Positions 47,722-56,539 of a DNA stretch of 64,000 nucleotides are shown in pieces. This DNA comes from Geothrix fermentans DSM 14018 (GTDB lineage Bacteria; Acidobacteriota; Holophagae; Holophagales; Holophagaceae): the NCBI RefSeq assembly GCF_000428885.1, contig NZ_AUAU01000009.1, positions 62,001-126,000 of the forward strand, given 5' to 3'. The notes under the pieces were generated by a model that worked only from the letters and a program-made list of their open reading frames with translations, did not search any database and had not been told where the DNA came from. The position numbers were made by a program, and so were the translations under genes. Position 1 is the first letter of the stretch. Every line of letters begins with the position of its first letter.

Positions 47722-50700
47722 TAGTCCCGCCAGCCCGGGTACAGGGCCCTGCCCCTGGCCCGGATCTGCGCAGCGCTTGCCTGGTCGCCGCAGGCCTCGC
47801 GGAACTGGGCCAGGGCCAGCCAGAACCCCGGATCCACGGGCTTCAGCCTGACCAGGGACCGGGCCAGGTCCTCCCCTGATTCCCGCAGGCGCGGGGGCTG
47901 GGGCCGGTGCCCTGTGCGCAGCAGGAGCGCCAGGTAGCGGAGCCGGATGGCGCCCGGTTCGACGGGATCTTCCGCGCTGCCGCCCTGCTTGACCGGCAGC
48001 TGGCCGGCCTCGTCCAGGTAGCCACCGGGATCCCGGCCCTGCGCCTGCGCCTGCGTGGCGGCGGCCAGGAGCGCCTCCATGAGGTAGGGTGTCAGGGTCG
48101 CCAGGGGGACCCGGGCCTTCCGGGCGCGGTGGAAGGCCGTGCGCGCCAGGTCCACCACACCCTCGGGATCCCGTCCATCCCGCGCCAGGGCCTTGGCCTG
48201 GACCGCCCGGGCGATGAGGATGCCCCGATGGAACCCCACGTGGCCGGGCTGGGTCTTCAGGGCCGCCTCGTAGGCCCGGACCGCCTCCTCCGCGTCGGCG
48301 GCGGGATCCCCCCCGGAAGCCAGGCTGGCCTTCGCCATGGCCTGGGCCACGCCCCCCAGGCTCGACTGGTAGTACGCATCCTCAGGGTGCGCCTCCGCCG
48401 TGGCCCGGGCCTGCTGCAGGTACGGCGCCACCGCGTCGCGGCGGTAGAGGCCCTTCAGGCGGGTGTGGTCGATCCAGGCGAGCAGGGCGGAATTGCGGAT
48501 GTTCATCAGGACGATGTGCCCTGGATCGAGCTGCAGGCCCCGATCAGCCGCAGTCATGGCCTCCTTCAGGCGCTGGGAGGGATCCGCCCCCGCGCTCAAC
48601 AGGCGGAACCCCTCCGTGCGCAGGACGGAGGCCCGGGCCGTGAAGGCCTCGACTTCATCGGGGTCCCGCCGCAGGGCCTCCGCCGCGTCCGTTCCGGCCT
48701 GGGCCAGCCAGGCCCCCGGGTCGCTCTCCCGATAGGCCAGGTACCGGGCCATCTCCCCCCGTGCCCGCGCCCGCCAGGCCAGGGGCTCGGCAGCAGAGGG
48801 CTCCAGCTGGGTCCAGCGGTCCGCCACGGCCACCTGGGCCAGGACGGGCCCCCGGGGGTCCGCCCCCGATTGCCAGCCCAGCGCCACGGCCTCCTGCCAG
48901 CGCCGGAGGTCCAGGCGGAGGAGGTCCACATCGCAGGGGGCCCGGAGCTCGGCCTCGGCCAGGGCCCGTCCCGCCGCCGCCAGGGCGGGCCTGGTGATCT
49001 GTTCCTCCTGCGCGAGGTGGGCCTGGGCGAGCCAGGCCTCCGCCTCCAGCCGCAGAGCCTCGTAGAACCAGGGAGCCTGGGCCTGGGCCTCCCGCGCCAG
49101 CTGCACCGCCTCCTGCGGGCGCCCTTCCATCAGCGTGAGCAGCCCCGCGCGGAAAGGCGGAGGCTCCAGGCTGGCCTGGGCGCCCCGCCGCAGCCAGTCG
49201 GCGGCGGGAATCCGCAGCGCCTGCTTCAGTTCCTCCAGCCGCCGCTGCCTCAGGTCCGGGTCGGGCAGCGCGTAGGCCTTCCCCTGTTCGATCTGGTAGA
49301 TCGCAGCCAGGGCCCGCCCCTGGGCATGGGCCGCCTCAGGGGTCCGGAAGCCCAGGGCCCAGGCCCGTTCCAGCTGGGTCCGGGCACCGGAGGGATCGTC
49401 CAGGGCGAGCCGTGCCCGCCCCAGCGCATAGGCGCCGGGCGCCTCCGCCAGCGGCCCCGCGGCCCGGACCTCCTGGGACAGGGCCTCGACACGGGCCCTG
49501 AGATCCGCCTGGTCGCGGGTCAGATCCCGCGCCGGCTGGATCCGCAGGTAGCGGGCCAGGGCCTCGATGCGCTCGGCGGCCTGACCGAACTGCTGGGCGT
49601 GGGCGGCCCGGGTCTGGGCGCGCAGCCGCTCCCGCACGGCCAGCCCGCCGAAGACCGCAATGGACAGGCAGACCGCGGCGGAGGCCGCCACGAGGGCCTT
49701 GCGCTTCCGCGCCCAGTGGACCATCCGTTCCACGGACGTGGCTGCGCGGGCCTGGATGGGTTCGCCGTCGAGGATGCGCTGGAGGTCCTCCCCCAGCGCC
49801 CGGGCGGTGGCGTACCGGCGGCGCGGGTCCTTCTGGAGGCAGGTGAGCACCACCGTGTCGAGGTCCGGCGGAATGGTGGGCACGTGCCTCCGGACCGGCA
49901 CCGGGTCGTCCTTCACGATGCGCGCCATGCAGTCGAGTCCTTCCCCCCCGAAGGGCGGGTACCCGGTCAACAGCTCGTAGAGGGTGGCGCCCAGGGAATA
50001 GACATCCGACCGACGGTCCAGCAGGCCCGCCATCCCCCGCGCCTGCTCGGGAGACATGTAGCTGACGGTGCCCATCACCTGCCCAGTCTCCGTTAACCGG
50101 CCGCCCTCCAGGCCCCGGGCCAGCCCGAAATCAAGCACGCAGGCCCGGGTGGGCCCGTCCTCGAGCCGCTCCATCATGAGGTTGGCGGGGTTCAGGTCGC
50201 GATGGATGAGGCCCACGCGATGGGCCGCGTGGACGCCTTCGCAGACCTCCGTCATGAGCCGCAGGAGCGCCTCCAGCGACAGCGTGGACGCGGCCTTCAG
50301 GAGCGTCTCCCCGTTGATGAACTGCATGACGATGTAGGGCTGGCCGCGCCACTCGCCCACTTCGTGCACGCGGCAGACGTTGGGGTGGTCGATGCGGGCC
50401 TGGAGCTGGGCCTCCTGGACGAACCGCTGCAGGAGTGCGGGATCGTCCCGCCGGAGGAACTTGAGGGCCACCACGCGCCGGAGACGGGAGTCCGTGGCTC
50501 GGAAGACCCGGCCCATGCCCCCTTCGCCGAGCAGCTCCAGAGCCTCGAACCGCCCCCACCGCTCGAGGGTCCGGGCCCTGAAGATCCCGCTCTGCCGGAG
50601 CCCGGCCGGGGGGACGGACGCCTCCGGACCTGGCGTCGGGGGCCCCGTCCCGGGGCCTTCCCCCGTGGCCGGGCCATCGGGCAACCCGGGTCTCTGGGCG

Positions 50701-50891
50701 GTGATCTCCATGGACCAGTGGTCCGCCTCCGCGGCCTCCAGGTCAGCCAGTTCCTGCTCCAGCATGCGGCGATCGGCCTCGCCCAGGCGTCCGGAGGCCA
50801 CCAGGTCGTCCAGCTGGCCGCTGATGTCGCCGGGCTCGAGGAACCCGCGGGCCACGGCCAAGGCCAGCACCCGCTCCTCAGCGGTCGCCAT
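47718..50891 (-). CDS. Membrane-bound serine/threonine protein kinase with large TPR-like C-terminal region
   Basis: 1057 aa. A cytoplasmic N-terminal region of about 115 residues precedes a Hanks-type kinase: glycine loop LGEGGMGRVF, ATP Lys144 (VALKF), catalytic HRDLNPAN (230-237), DFG at 254-256 and SPEQARG in the activation segment. The usual Lys of HRDLKPxN is Asn here. One membrane helix is at about 399-417. The remaining 640 residues are helical, TPR-like and presumably periplasmic. Such kinase-TPR proteins are abundant in Acidobacteriota. The partner is unknown. Confidence 0.92.
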   Translation of the reverse strand: MATAEERVLALAVARGFLEPGDISGQLDDLVASGRLGEADRRMLEQELADLEAAEADHWSMEITAQRPGLPDGPATGEGPGTGPPTPGPEASVPPAGLRQSGIFRARTLERWGRFEALELLGEGGMGRVFRATDSRLRRVVALKFLRRDDPALLQRFVQEAQLQARIDHPNVCRVHEVGEWRGQPYIVMQFINGETLLKAASTLSLEALLRLMTEVCEGVHAAHRVGLIHRDLNPANLMMERLEDGPTRACVLDFGLARGLEGGRLTETGQVMGTVSYMSPEQARGMAGLLDRRSDVYSLGATLYELLTGYPPFGGEGLDCMARIVKDDPVPVRRHVPTIPPDLDTVVLTCLQKDPRRRYATARALGEDLQRILDGEPIQARAATSVERMVHWARKRKALVAASAAVCLSIAVFGGLAVRERLRAQTRAAHAQQFGQAAERIEALARYLRIQPARDLTRDQADLRARVEALSQEVRAAGPLAEAPGAYALGRARLALDDPSGARTQLERAWALGFRTPEAAHAQGRALAAIYQIEQGKAYALPDPDLRQRRLEELKQALRIPAADWLRRGAQASLEPPPFRAGLLTLMEGRPQEAVQLAREAQAQAPWFYEALRLEAEAWLAQAHLAQEEQITRPALAAAGRALAEAELRAPCDVDLLRLDLRRWQEAVALGWQSGADPRGPVLAQVAVADRWTQLEPSAAEPLAWRARARGEMARYLAYRESDPGAWLAQAGTDAAEALRRDPDEVEAFTARASVLRTEGFRLLSAGADPSQRLKEAMTAADRGLQLDPGHIVLMNIRNSALLAWIDHTRLKGLYRRDAVAPYLQQARATAEAHPEDAYYQSSLGGVAQAMAKASLASGGDPAADAEEAVRAYEAALKTQPGHVGFHRGILIARAVQAKALARDGRDPEGVVDLARTAFHRARKARVPLATLTPYLMEALLAAATQAQAQGRDPGGYLDEAGQLPVKQGGSAEDPVEPGAIRLRYLALLLRTGHRPQPPRLRESGEDLARSLVRLKPVDPGFWLALAQFREACGDQASAAQIRARGRALYPGWRDY

Positions 50892-51034
50892 GGCTGCCGT
50901 TCCGCACGATTCCGCTCCTCGATGAACCGATCATGGTGCCCCCATTGCGGCCGCAGGTGAAGCGCTTCCCGTGTTGACCGGGGCCCGGCCCGGGGTCAGA
51001 CTGGCCATGGCCCTGGCGCCGGAAAGGAGGTTCG

Positions 51035-51088
51035 ATGGGACGACAAGCCGACCTCGCCGAGCCTCCGTCGTGGTACGCCGCCCGCTGA
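51035..51088 (+). CDS. Possible 17-aa leader peptide upstream of the ABC transporter operon
   Basis: An AAGGAGG ribosome site sits four bases before ATG, followed by 17 codons (MGRQADLAEPPSWYAAR) and TGA, in the 294-bp gap upstream of the ABC permease. The initiation site is stronger than that of the permease itself. Composition is not obviously of an amino-acid attenuator type. It may be a leader peptide, a remnant or chance; no other gene is supported in this gap. Confidence 0.35.
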   Translation: MGRQADLAEPPSWYAAR

Positions 51089-51185
51089 GGCGGCCATCAC
51101 GCGAGACCCCGGCTCCCCCGAATCCGCCCCCTGAACGGGATGGCGGCGCGCCTGGCCGCGCCCCATCCGCTCCTCCGGACCGGCC

Positions 51186-52937
51186 ATGATCCACCGCTTC
51201 CTCGACACTGTCTGGGGCCAGGCGATGAACCTGCTGACGGCGCCCATCCGGCACCGCCGATGGATCGACCTGCTCGTGCTCGCGGCCCTCGTGGGCACGC
51301 TGGCGGCGCTCTGGCTGGTGGGGAAGGAATGGACCTCCGTCCAGCGGCCCACGGTGGAGATCGCCCTCGGCGCCCTGGCCCTGCCCAAATACCTGCTGCT
51401 CTCCCTGATCCGCGCCATCGCCGCCTACATCGTCTCGCTGGCCTTCACGCTGGTGGTGGCCTACTGGGCGGCCAAGGATCCCCGGGCGGAGCGGATCCTG
51501 GTGCCCATCCTCGACATCCTCCAGAGCGTCCCCCTGCTGGCCTTCCTGCCGCCGGTGCTGCTGCTCATGCTCACGCTCTTCCCGCACAGCAACATCGGGC
51601 TCGAGCTGTCGGCGGTGCTGCTCATCGTCACCTGCCAGGCCTGGAACATGGCCTTCAGCTTCTACCAGTCCCTCAAGACCCTGCCCAAGGAGCTGGAGGA
51701 GACCTCCAGTCTCTACGGGTTCACCTGGCTCCAGAAGCTGCGCTGGGTGGAGATCCCCTTCGCCACGCCGGGCCTGGTGTGGAACTCCATGGTGAGCGTG
51801 GCCAACAGCTGGTTCTTCCTGATGTCCGCCGAGGCCTTCCGCGCGGGCAACAAGAACTTCCAGCTCCCGGGCCTGGGCTCGTACATGAACACCGCGGTGG
51901 AGCAGGGGAACACCCGCGCCCAGATCTACGCCATCCTCACCATGCTGGTGCTGGTGGTGCTCCTGGACCAGCTGGTCTGGCGCCCCGTGGTGGCCTGGTC
52001 CCAGCGTTTCCAGGTGGACGAGGGCGCCGAGGTGGACCCGGGCGACAACTGGCTGCTCAGGCTCTTCCGGCGCTCCCGGCTCCTGAAGTGGCTCGAGAAG
52101 CGGAGGAACCAGCGGCTGCAGCGCCGGGTGCCGCGCCCCGCCCTCATCCTCCGCAAGGCCCGCGAGGAGATCCAGCGGCCGGGGAGGCTGGGATCCTGGG
52201 TGGCGGCGTCCGCCCTGGTGGGCATCCTCGGGCTGCTCTCGCTGGGGGGCATCTCCGTCGTGCGGCTGCTGGCGGAGGTGAGCGGCGCCAAGTGGGTCAC
52301 CCTGCTCAAGGCCGGCGGGGCGTCCCTGGCCCGGGTGCTGCTCTCCACGTTCCTAGCCACCCTCTGGACCCTGCCCGTGGGCCTCTGGATCGGCATGTCG
52401 CCGAAGTGGTCCCGCCGCCTCCAGTCCGTGGTGCAGGTGGCGGCCTCCTTCCCCTCCTCCCTGATCTTCGCGTCCCTCATCCTGCTGTTCAGTTCCGTCG
52501 GCATCAGCCTGGGCGTGAGCTGCGTGCTGCTGATGGTGCTGTCCACCCAGTGGTATCTCCTCTTCAACATCATCGCGGGCGCCCAGGCCATCCCCGCGGA
52601 CCTGCGCGAGGCTTCCACCGCCTACCGGATGTCCCTGTGGAAGCGATGCTGGAACCTCTACTTCCCGGCCGTGTTCCCCTTCCTCGTCACCGGCTGGGTG
52701 ACCGCCACAGGCGGCGCCTGGAACGCCAGCATCGTCACCGAGATCGTCACCGCCAAGCAGCAGACGCTCCGGACCTTCGGCCTCGGCGCCGAGGTGGTGC
52801 TGGCCACGGAACAGGGCTCCATGCCCCACCTGGCGGCCAGTGCCCTGCTCATGGCTGCCCTGGTCGTCCTCTTCAACCGCCTCGTCTGGGTGCCCCTCTA
52901 CCGCCTGGCCGAGACCCGCTACGCCCTCAACCGCTGA
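51186..52937 (+). CDS. ABC transporter permease, fused double permease (NitT/TauT type)
   Basis: 583 aa containing two BPD-type permease domains in tandem. The first spans about residues 60-270 and carries an EAA-like loop (ELEETSSLYGFTWLQKLRWVEIPFATP). The second spans about 340-580 with an equivalent loop (DLREASTAYRMSLWKRCWNLYFPAVFP). A basic cytoplasmic linker (about 275-330, RLFRRSRLLKWLEKRRNQ) joins them. One polypeptide therefore supplies both halves of the importer. The ATPase gene starts 7 bases downstream. Substrates of this family include nitrate, sulfonates and pyrimidine precursors; none can be chosen here. Confidence 0.9.
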   Translation: MIHRFLDTVWGQAMNLLTAPIRHRRWIDLLVLAALVGTLAALWLVGKEWTSVQRPTVEIALGALALPKYLLLSLIRAIAAYIVSLAFTLVVAYWAAKDPRAERILVPILDILQSVPLLAFLPPVLLLMLTLFPHSNIGLELSAVLLIVTCQAWNMAFSFYQSLKTLPKELEETSSLYGFTWLQKLRWVEIPFATPGLVWNSMVSVANSWFFLMSAEAFRAGNKNFQLPGLGSYMNTAVEQGNTRAQIYAILTMLVLVVLLDQLVWRPVVAWSQRFQVDEGAEVDPGDNWLLRLFRRSRLLKWLEKRRNQRLQRRVPRPALILRKAREEIQRPGRLGSWVAASALVGILGLLSLGGISVVRLLAEVSGAKWVTLLKAGGASLARVLLSTFLATLWTLPVGLWIGMSPKWSRRLQSVVQVAASFPSSLIFASLILLFSSVGISLGVSCVLLMVLSTQWYLLFNIIAGAQAIPADLREASTAYRMSLWKRCWNLYFPAVFPFLVTGWVTATGGAWNASIVTEIVTAKQQTLRTFGLGAEVVLATEQGSMPHLAASALLMAALVVLFNRLVWVPLYRLAETRYALNR

Positions 52938-52944
52938 GGTGGAC

Positions 52945-54243
52945 ATGCAGCAGGCCTACACCTCCCCCATCTGCGAGCTGCGCGGCGTGCAGATGCGCTT
53001 CCCCGCCCCGCGCGGCGGCGTCCAGCGCGTGCTCGAGGACATCCGGCTCGACGTGCGCCCGGACGAGATCCTCTGCCTCATCGGCCCCAATGGATCCGGC
53101 AAGTCCACCCTGCTGCGGCTGCTGGCGGGCCTCATGCCCCCCACCCAGGGCGAGGTGCGCCACCACGGCGAGCGGCTGGAGGGCCTGAACCCCGGCGTGG
53201 CCATGGTGTTCCAGAGCTTCGCCCTCTACCCCTGGATGACGGTGGAGGAGAACGTGCGCGTGGTGCTGCGGGCCCGGGACCTCCCCGAGGACGAGGTGCG
53301 GGAGCGGGCCCACCAGGCCATCCGCAAGGTGGGTCTCGAGGGTTTCGAGGAGGCCTTCCCCCGGGAGCTCTCCCGCGGCACCAAGCAGCGGGTGGGCGTG
53401 GCCCGGGCCCTGGCCGTGGATCCGGAGATCCTGGTGATGGACGAGCCCTTCAGCCAGGTGGACGCCCTCACGGCGGAAGCGCTCCGCGCCGAGATCATGG
53501 ACATCTGGGCCGACAAGGAGCGCAACCCCTCGGCCATCGTGATGGTGAGCCAGTCCATCCGCGAGGCCCTGCTCATGGCCGACCGGGTGGCCATCCTCTC
53601 CGGCAGTCCCGGCACCCTGCGCACCATCGTGGACGTGCCCATGGCGCGCCCCCGGGACAGCCGCTCTGCGGAATTCATGAAGCTGGTGGACCACCTGCAC
53701 GACATCTTCACCAGCGCCGAGCGGCCCGACGTCCAGGTCACCGCCCCCATTCCCAGCGCCGCCTCCCAGGAGGACCAGGTGGAGCCCCTGCCCCAGGCCC
53801 AGAGCGGCGACATCCTGGGCCTGCTGGAGTTCCTGGAGACCCAGGGCGGCACCAGCGACCTCTTCCAGGTGGCCTCGCACACCCACGTCGCCTTCGAGAA
53901 GGTGCTCACCACGGTGAAGGCCGCCGAGATGCTGGACCTGGTGGACACGCCCAAGCGCGGCGTCCTGCTCACGCCCCTCGGCAAGCGCTTCGTGAACGCC
54001 AACATGGACGACCGCAAGGACATCTGGCGGGCCCAGCTCCTGGAGCTGCGCCTGTTCCGCGTGGTGCAGGAGATGATACACCTCGAGGAGGGTGAGCTCT
54101 CCGAGGAGACCCTCCTCCAGGAACTGGCCACCCGGCTGCCCATGGAGGATCCGGAGAAGACCTTCGAGACCCTCGTCGCGTGGGGCCGTTTCGGGGAACT
54201 CTTCGCCTACCGCGAGGAACGCGGCGTCCTCACGCCCGAATAG
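52945..54243 (+). CDS. ABC transporter ATP-binding protein (NitT/TauT type) with C-terminal AAA-associated domain
   Basis: 432 aa from the ATG at 52945. The ATPase domain (about 10-245) has Walker A GPNGSGKST, the Q-loop VFQSFALYPWM, signature ELSRGTKQR (a degenerate LSGGQ) and Walker B ILVMDEPFSQVDA. Residues 290-432 form the helical extension annotated in this subfamily as AAA-associated C-terminal (ILGLLEFLETQGGTSDLFQVA, then DLVDTPKRGVLLTPLGKRFVNA), thought to regulate transport. It is coupled to the double permease. No substrate-binding protein is adjacent. Confidence 0.92.
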   Translation: MQQAYTSPICELRGVQMRFPAPRGGVQRVLEDIRLDVRPDEILCLIGPNGSGKSTLLRLLAGLMPPTQGEVRHHGERLEGLNPGVAMVFQSFALYPWMTVEENVRVVLRARDLPEDEVRERAHQAIRKVGLEGFEEAFPRELSRGTKQRVGVARALAVDPEILVMDEPFSQVDALTAEALRAEIMDIWADKERNPSAIVMVSQSIREALLMADRVAILSGSPGTLRTIVDVPMARPRDSRSAEFMKLVDHLHDIFTSAERPDVQVTAPIPSAASQEDQVEPLPQAQSGDILGLLEFLETQGGTSDLFQVASHTHVAFEKVLTTVKAAEMLDLVDTPKRGVLLTPLGKRFVNANMDDRKDIWRAQLLELRLFRVVQEMIHLEEGELSEETLLQELATRLPMEDPEKTFETLVAWGRFGELFAYREERGVLTPE

Positions 54244-54263
54244 CCCTCCCGACAGACCGCCCC

Positions 54264-55571
54264 ATGATGAAGCGACCCCGCCTCCTCGCCCTGCTCTGCC
54301 TGCCAGCGGCTCTCGCGGCCCAGTCGCAGGCCGGCCCAGACTCGCCCTGGTCCCTCCACGCCCAGCTCACCTACCAGCTGCAGGGCCACGGCGGGTTCAA
54401 CGCCCCCTACGCCGGCGATAACAGCCTCCAGGATCGCCGGGAGGTCCGGGGTTCGTACACGACCACCTTCTTCATCGGCCGGCGGCTGTGGGAGGGCGCG
54501 GAACTCTACGCCAACGCTGAAGCCTTCGCGGGCGCCGGGGTCAGCCGCGTGCTGGGCCTCGCGGCGCCCCCGAACGGGGAAACCTACCGGGTGGACAGCC
54601 CCACGCTCAAGGTGGGCCTGGCGCGCCTCTTCCTGCGCCAGACCTGGAACCTGGACGGGCCTCTGGAGGCCGTGGAAGACGGTCCCAACCAGGCGGCCAC
54701 CCGCCAGAGCCGCCGCCGCGTGGCGCTCACGGCCGGCAAGCTGTCGGGAACGGACATCTTCGACGGGAACACCTACAGCCACGACGCCCGCACCCAGTTC
54801 AACAACTGGAGCCTGTGGGCGAACGCCGCCTGGGACTATCCGGCGGATACCCGCGGCTACACCTGGGGGCTCGCCCTGGAGTGGCTCCACGACGACTGGG
54901 CCCTGCGGGCCGGGTCCCTCATGGAGCCGAAGGAGGCGAACCAGCTGGAGCTGGACCACGAGGTCCGCCATGCCCACGGCGAGGTGATCGAGCTGGAGCA
55001 CGACCACGAACTCGGCGGCCAGAAGGGCGCCCTGCGCCTGCTCGCCTTCCAGAACCACGCGCGCATGGGGTCCTACCGGGAGGCCCTCGCGCTGGCTCCC
55101 GCCGCCCCGGACGTGACGGCCACCCGCGCGCCGGGCCGCGTCAAGCACGGGTTCGGCCTCAACGCCGAGCAGGCGGTCACGCCGGACCTGGGCCTCTTTC
55201 TGCGGGCGGGCTGGAACGACGGCAGGACCGAATCCTGGGCCTTCACCGAAGTGGAGCGCACCCTGTCCATGGGCCTGTCCGCCAACGCCCGGGCCTGGGG
55301 CCGCAGCGCAGACCGGGCCGGGCTCGGCTTCGCGGCCAACGGGCTCAACCGCGACCACCGTGACTACCTGGCGGCGGGCGGTTACGGCTTCATGGTGGGC
55401 GACGGCCGCCTGGCCTACGCGGCCGAGCGCGTGCTGGACGTCTACTACGCCGTGGCCCTCGGCGCCTTCGGCTCCCTCAGCCTCGAGGCCCAGCGCTTCG
55501 AGAACCTCGCCTTCAACCATGACCGGGGCCCGGCCACCCTCTACGGCCTGCGCCTCCACCTGCAGCTCTGA
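54264..55571 (+). CDS. OprB-type carbohydrate-selective porin family protein
   Basis: 435 aa with a signal peptide (MMKRPRLLALLCLPAALAA). The body is beta-barrel in character, with repeated aromatic-flanked strands (SLHAQLTYQLQGHGGF, GRRLWEGAELYANAEAFAG, LTAGKLSGTDIFDGNTYSHD) and an ending LYGLRLHLQL with alternating hydrophobics. This matches OprB-family outer-membrane porins. A His-rich stretch (DHEVRHAHGEVIELEHDHE) forms a predicted loop. It directly follows the ABC importer genes (20 bases), suggesting that it supplies their substrate across the outer membrane. Confidence 0.82.
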   Translation: MMKRPRLLALLCLPAALAAQSQAGPDSPWSLHAQLTYQLQGHGGFNAPYAGDNSLQDRREVRGSYTTTFFIGRRLWEGAELYANAEAFAGAGVSRVLGLAAPPNGETYRVDSPTLKVGLARLFLRQTWNLDGPLEAVEDGPNQAATRQSRRRVALTAGKLSGTDIFDGNTYSHDARTQFNNWSLWANAAWDYPADTRGYTWGLALEWLHDDWALRAGSLMEPKEANQLELDHEVRHAHGEVIELEHDHELGGQKGALRLLAFQNHARMGSYREALALAPAAPDVTATRAPGRVKHGFGLNAEQAVTPDLGLFLRAGWNDGRTESWAFTEVERTLSMGLSANARAWGRSADRAGLGFAANGLNRDHRDYLAAGGYGFMVGDGRLAYAAERVLDVYYAVALGAFGSLSLEAQRFENLAFNHDRGPATLYGLRLHLQL

Positions 55572-55581
55572 CGGACGGGGC

Positions 55582-56484
55582 TCACCCCTTGCCCGGCGCC
55601 GTCACCGGCGGCGCGAAGGCGCAGGCGGCGATGCCCGCCAGCACCAGCAGGGTGCCCAGGCCCTGCATGGGCTTCACGGATTCCCCCAGCAGGAACCACC
55701 CCAGGATGACGGTGGCCACGGGCTGGGTCATGAGGCCCATGGCGCCCATGTTCGTGGAGACGTGGCCCATGCCCCAGGTGATGAACCACCAGGCCACCAC
55801 CTGCACCACGATCCCCAGGCCCGCCAGGGCCCACCAGGCCCGGGCGGGGTAGCCCGTGAAGGCCTCCCCTTGCGCGAGGCCCAGGAGGCCGAATCCCAAG
55901 CCGCACCAGAGCACCACCCAGAACAGGGCCTCCGGGGCGCTGAGCTCCTGCCGGGCGCGGCCCAGGGCCAGGGTGAAGGCGCCGTAGGCCAGGGAGGCCA
56001 GGGCCCCCAGCAGCTCGCCCAGCCCGGTGCCCCAGCGGGCCCCCTTGGCCAGCCCCAGGATGAGGGCCCCGCCCAGGGCCAGGAACACACCCAGCCAGAA
56101 CCGGCGCCGCAGGCGGGCGCCCAGCCACAGGACGGACACGATGGCCACCCAGATGGGGGCCAGCGTCACCAGCAGCGTGGCATTGGCGGCGCTGGTGTGG
56201 TGGAGCGAGGTGTGCCACATCCAGAGGTCGCCCACGAAGCAGAGGCCCGCCACGCCGGCCCAGACGCGGGCGCGGCCCAGGCCGGGCCGGGCGGAGGCCC
56301 GGGCCCGCCAGGCGAGCCAGGCCACGGGCGGCAGGGCGATGGCCATGCGGTAGAAGCCCACCGCCAGCGGCCCCGCGGGCGCCGCCCAGCGCACGAGCAT
56401 GGCCGCGAACCCCAGGAGCGAAGCCCCGAGGATCAGGGCCGCCAGGCCTCTCGGATCCGGCGTCCCCGCCCGCATCTCATCCAT
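55582..56484 (-). CDS. EamA/DMT superfamily transporter
   Basis: 300 aa from the ATG at 56484. Ten helices in two EamA repeats, with TSAANATLLVTLAPIWVAI and STNMGAMGLMTQPVATVILGWFLLGE as the repeat-end signatures. It exports small metabolites of unknown identity. It is convergent with the OprB gene (10 bases). It is distinct in sequence from the EamA protein at 37932-38825. Confidence 0.87.
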   Translation of the reverse strand: MDEMRAGTPDPRGLAALILGASLLGFAAMLVRWAAPAGPLAVGFYRMAIALPPVAWLAWRARASARPGLGRARVWAGVAGLCFVGDLWMWHTSLHHTSAANATLLVTLAPIWVAIVSVLWLGARLRRRFWLGVFLALGGALILGLAKGARWGTGLGELLGALASLAYGAFTLALGRARQELSAPEALFWVVLWCGLGFGLLGLAQGEAFTGYPARAWWALAGLGIVVQVVAWWFITWGMGHVSTNMGAMGLMTQPVATVILGWFLLGESVKPMQGLGTLLVLAGIAACAFAPPVTAPGKG

Positions 56485-56539
56485 GGTTCCAGCATCGCCG
56501 CCGGACGGACCGGCCCGCAAGGGGCCCCGGCCGATCCGG

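Noticed and set aside
50950-51185. Riboswitch (TPP or similar) upstream of the NitT/TauT-type operon
   Set aside because: A CTGAGG string was checked, but the conserved TPP helices and other known aptamer cores are not visible.
50971-51189. 72-codon plus-strand ORF upstream of the ABC permease
   Set aside because: Arg/Pro-rich composition, no ribosome site, and overlap with the permease start; it appears to be a chance frame.
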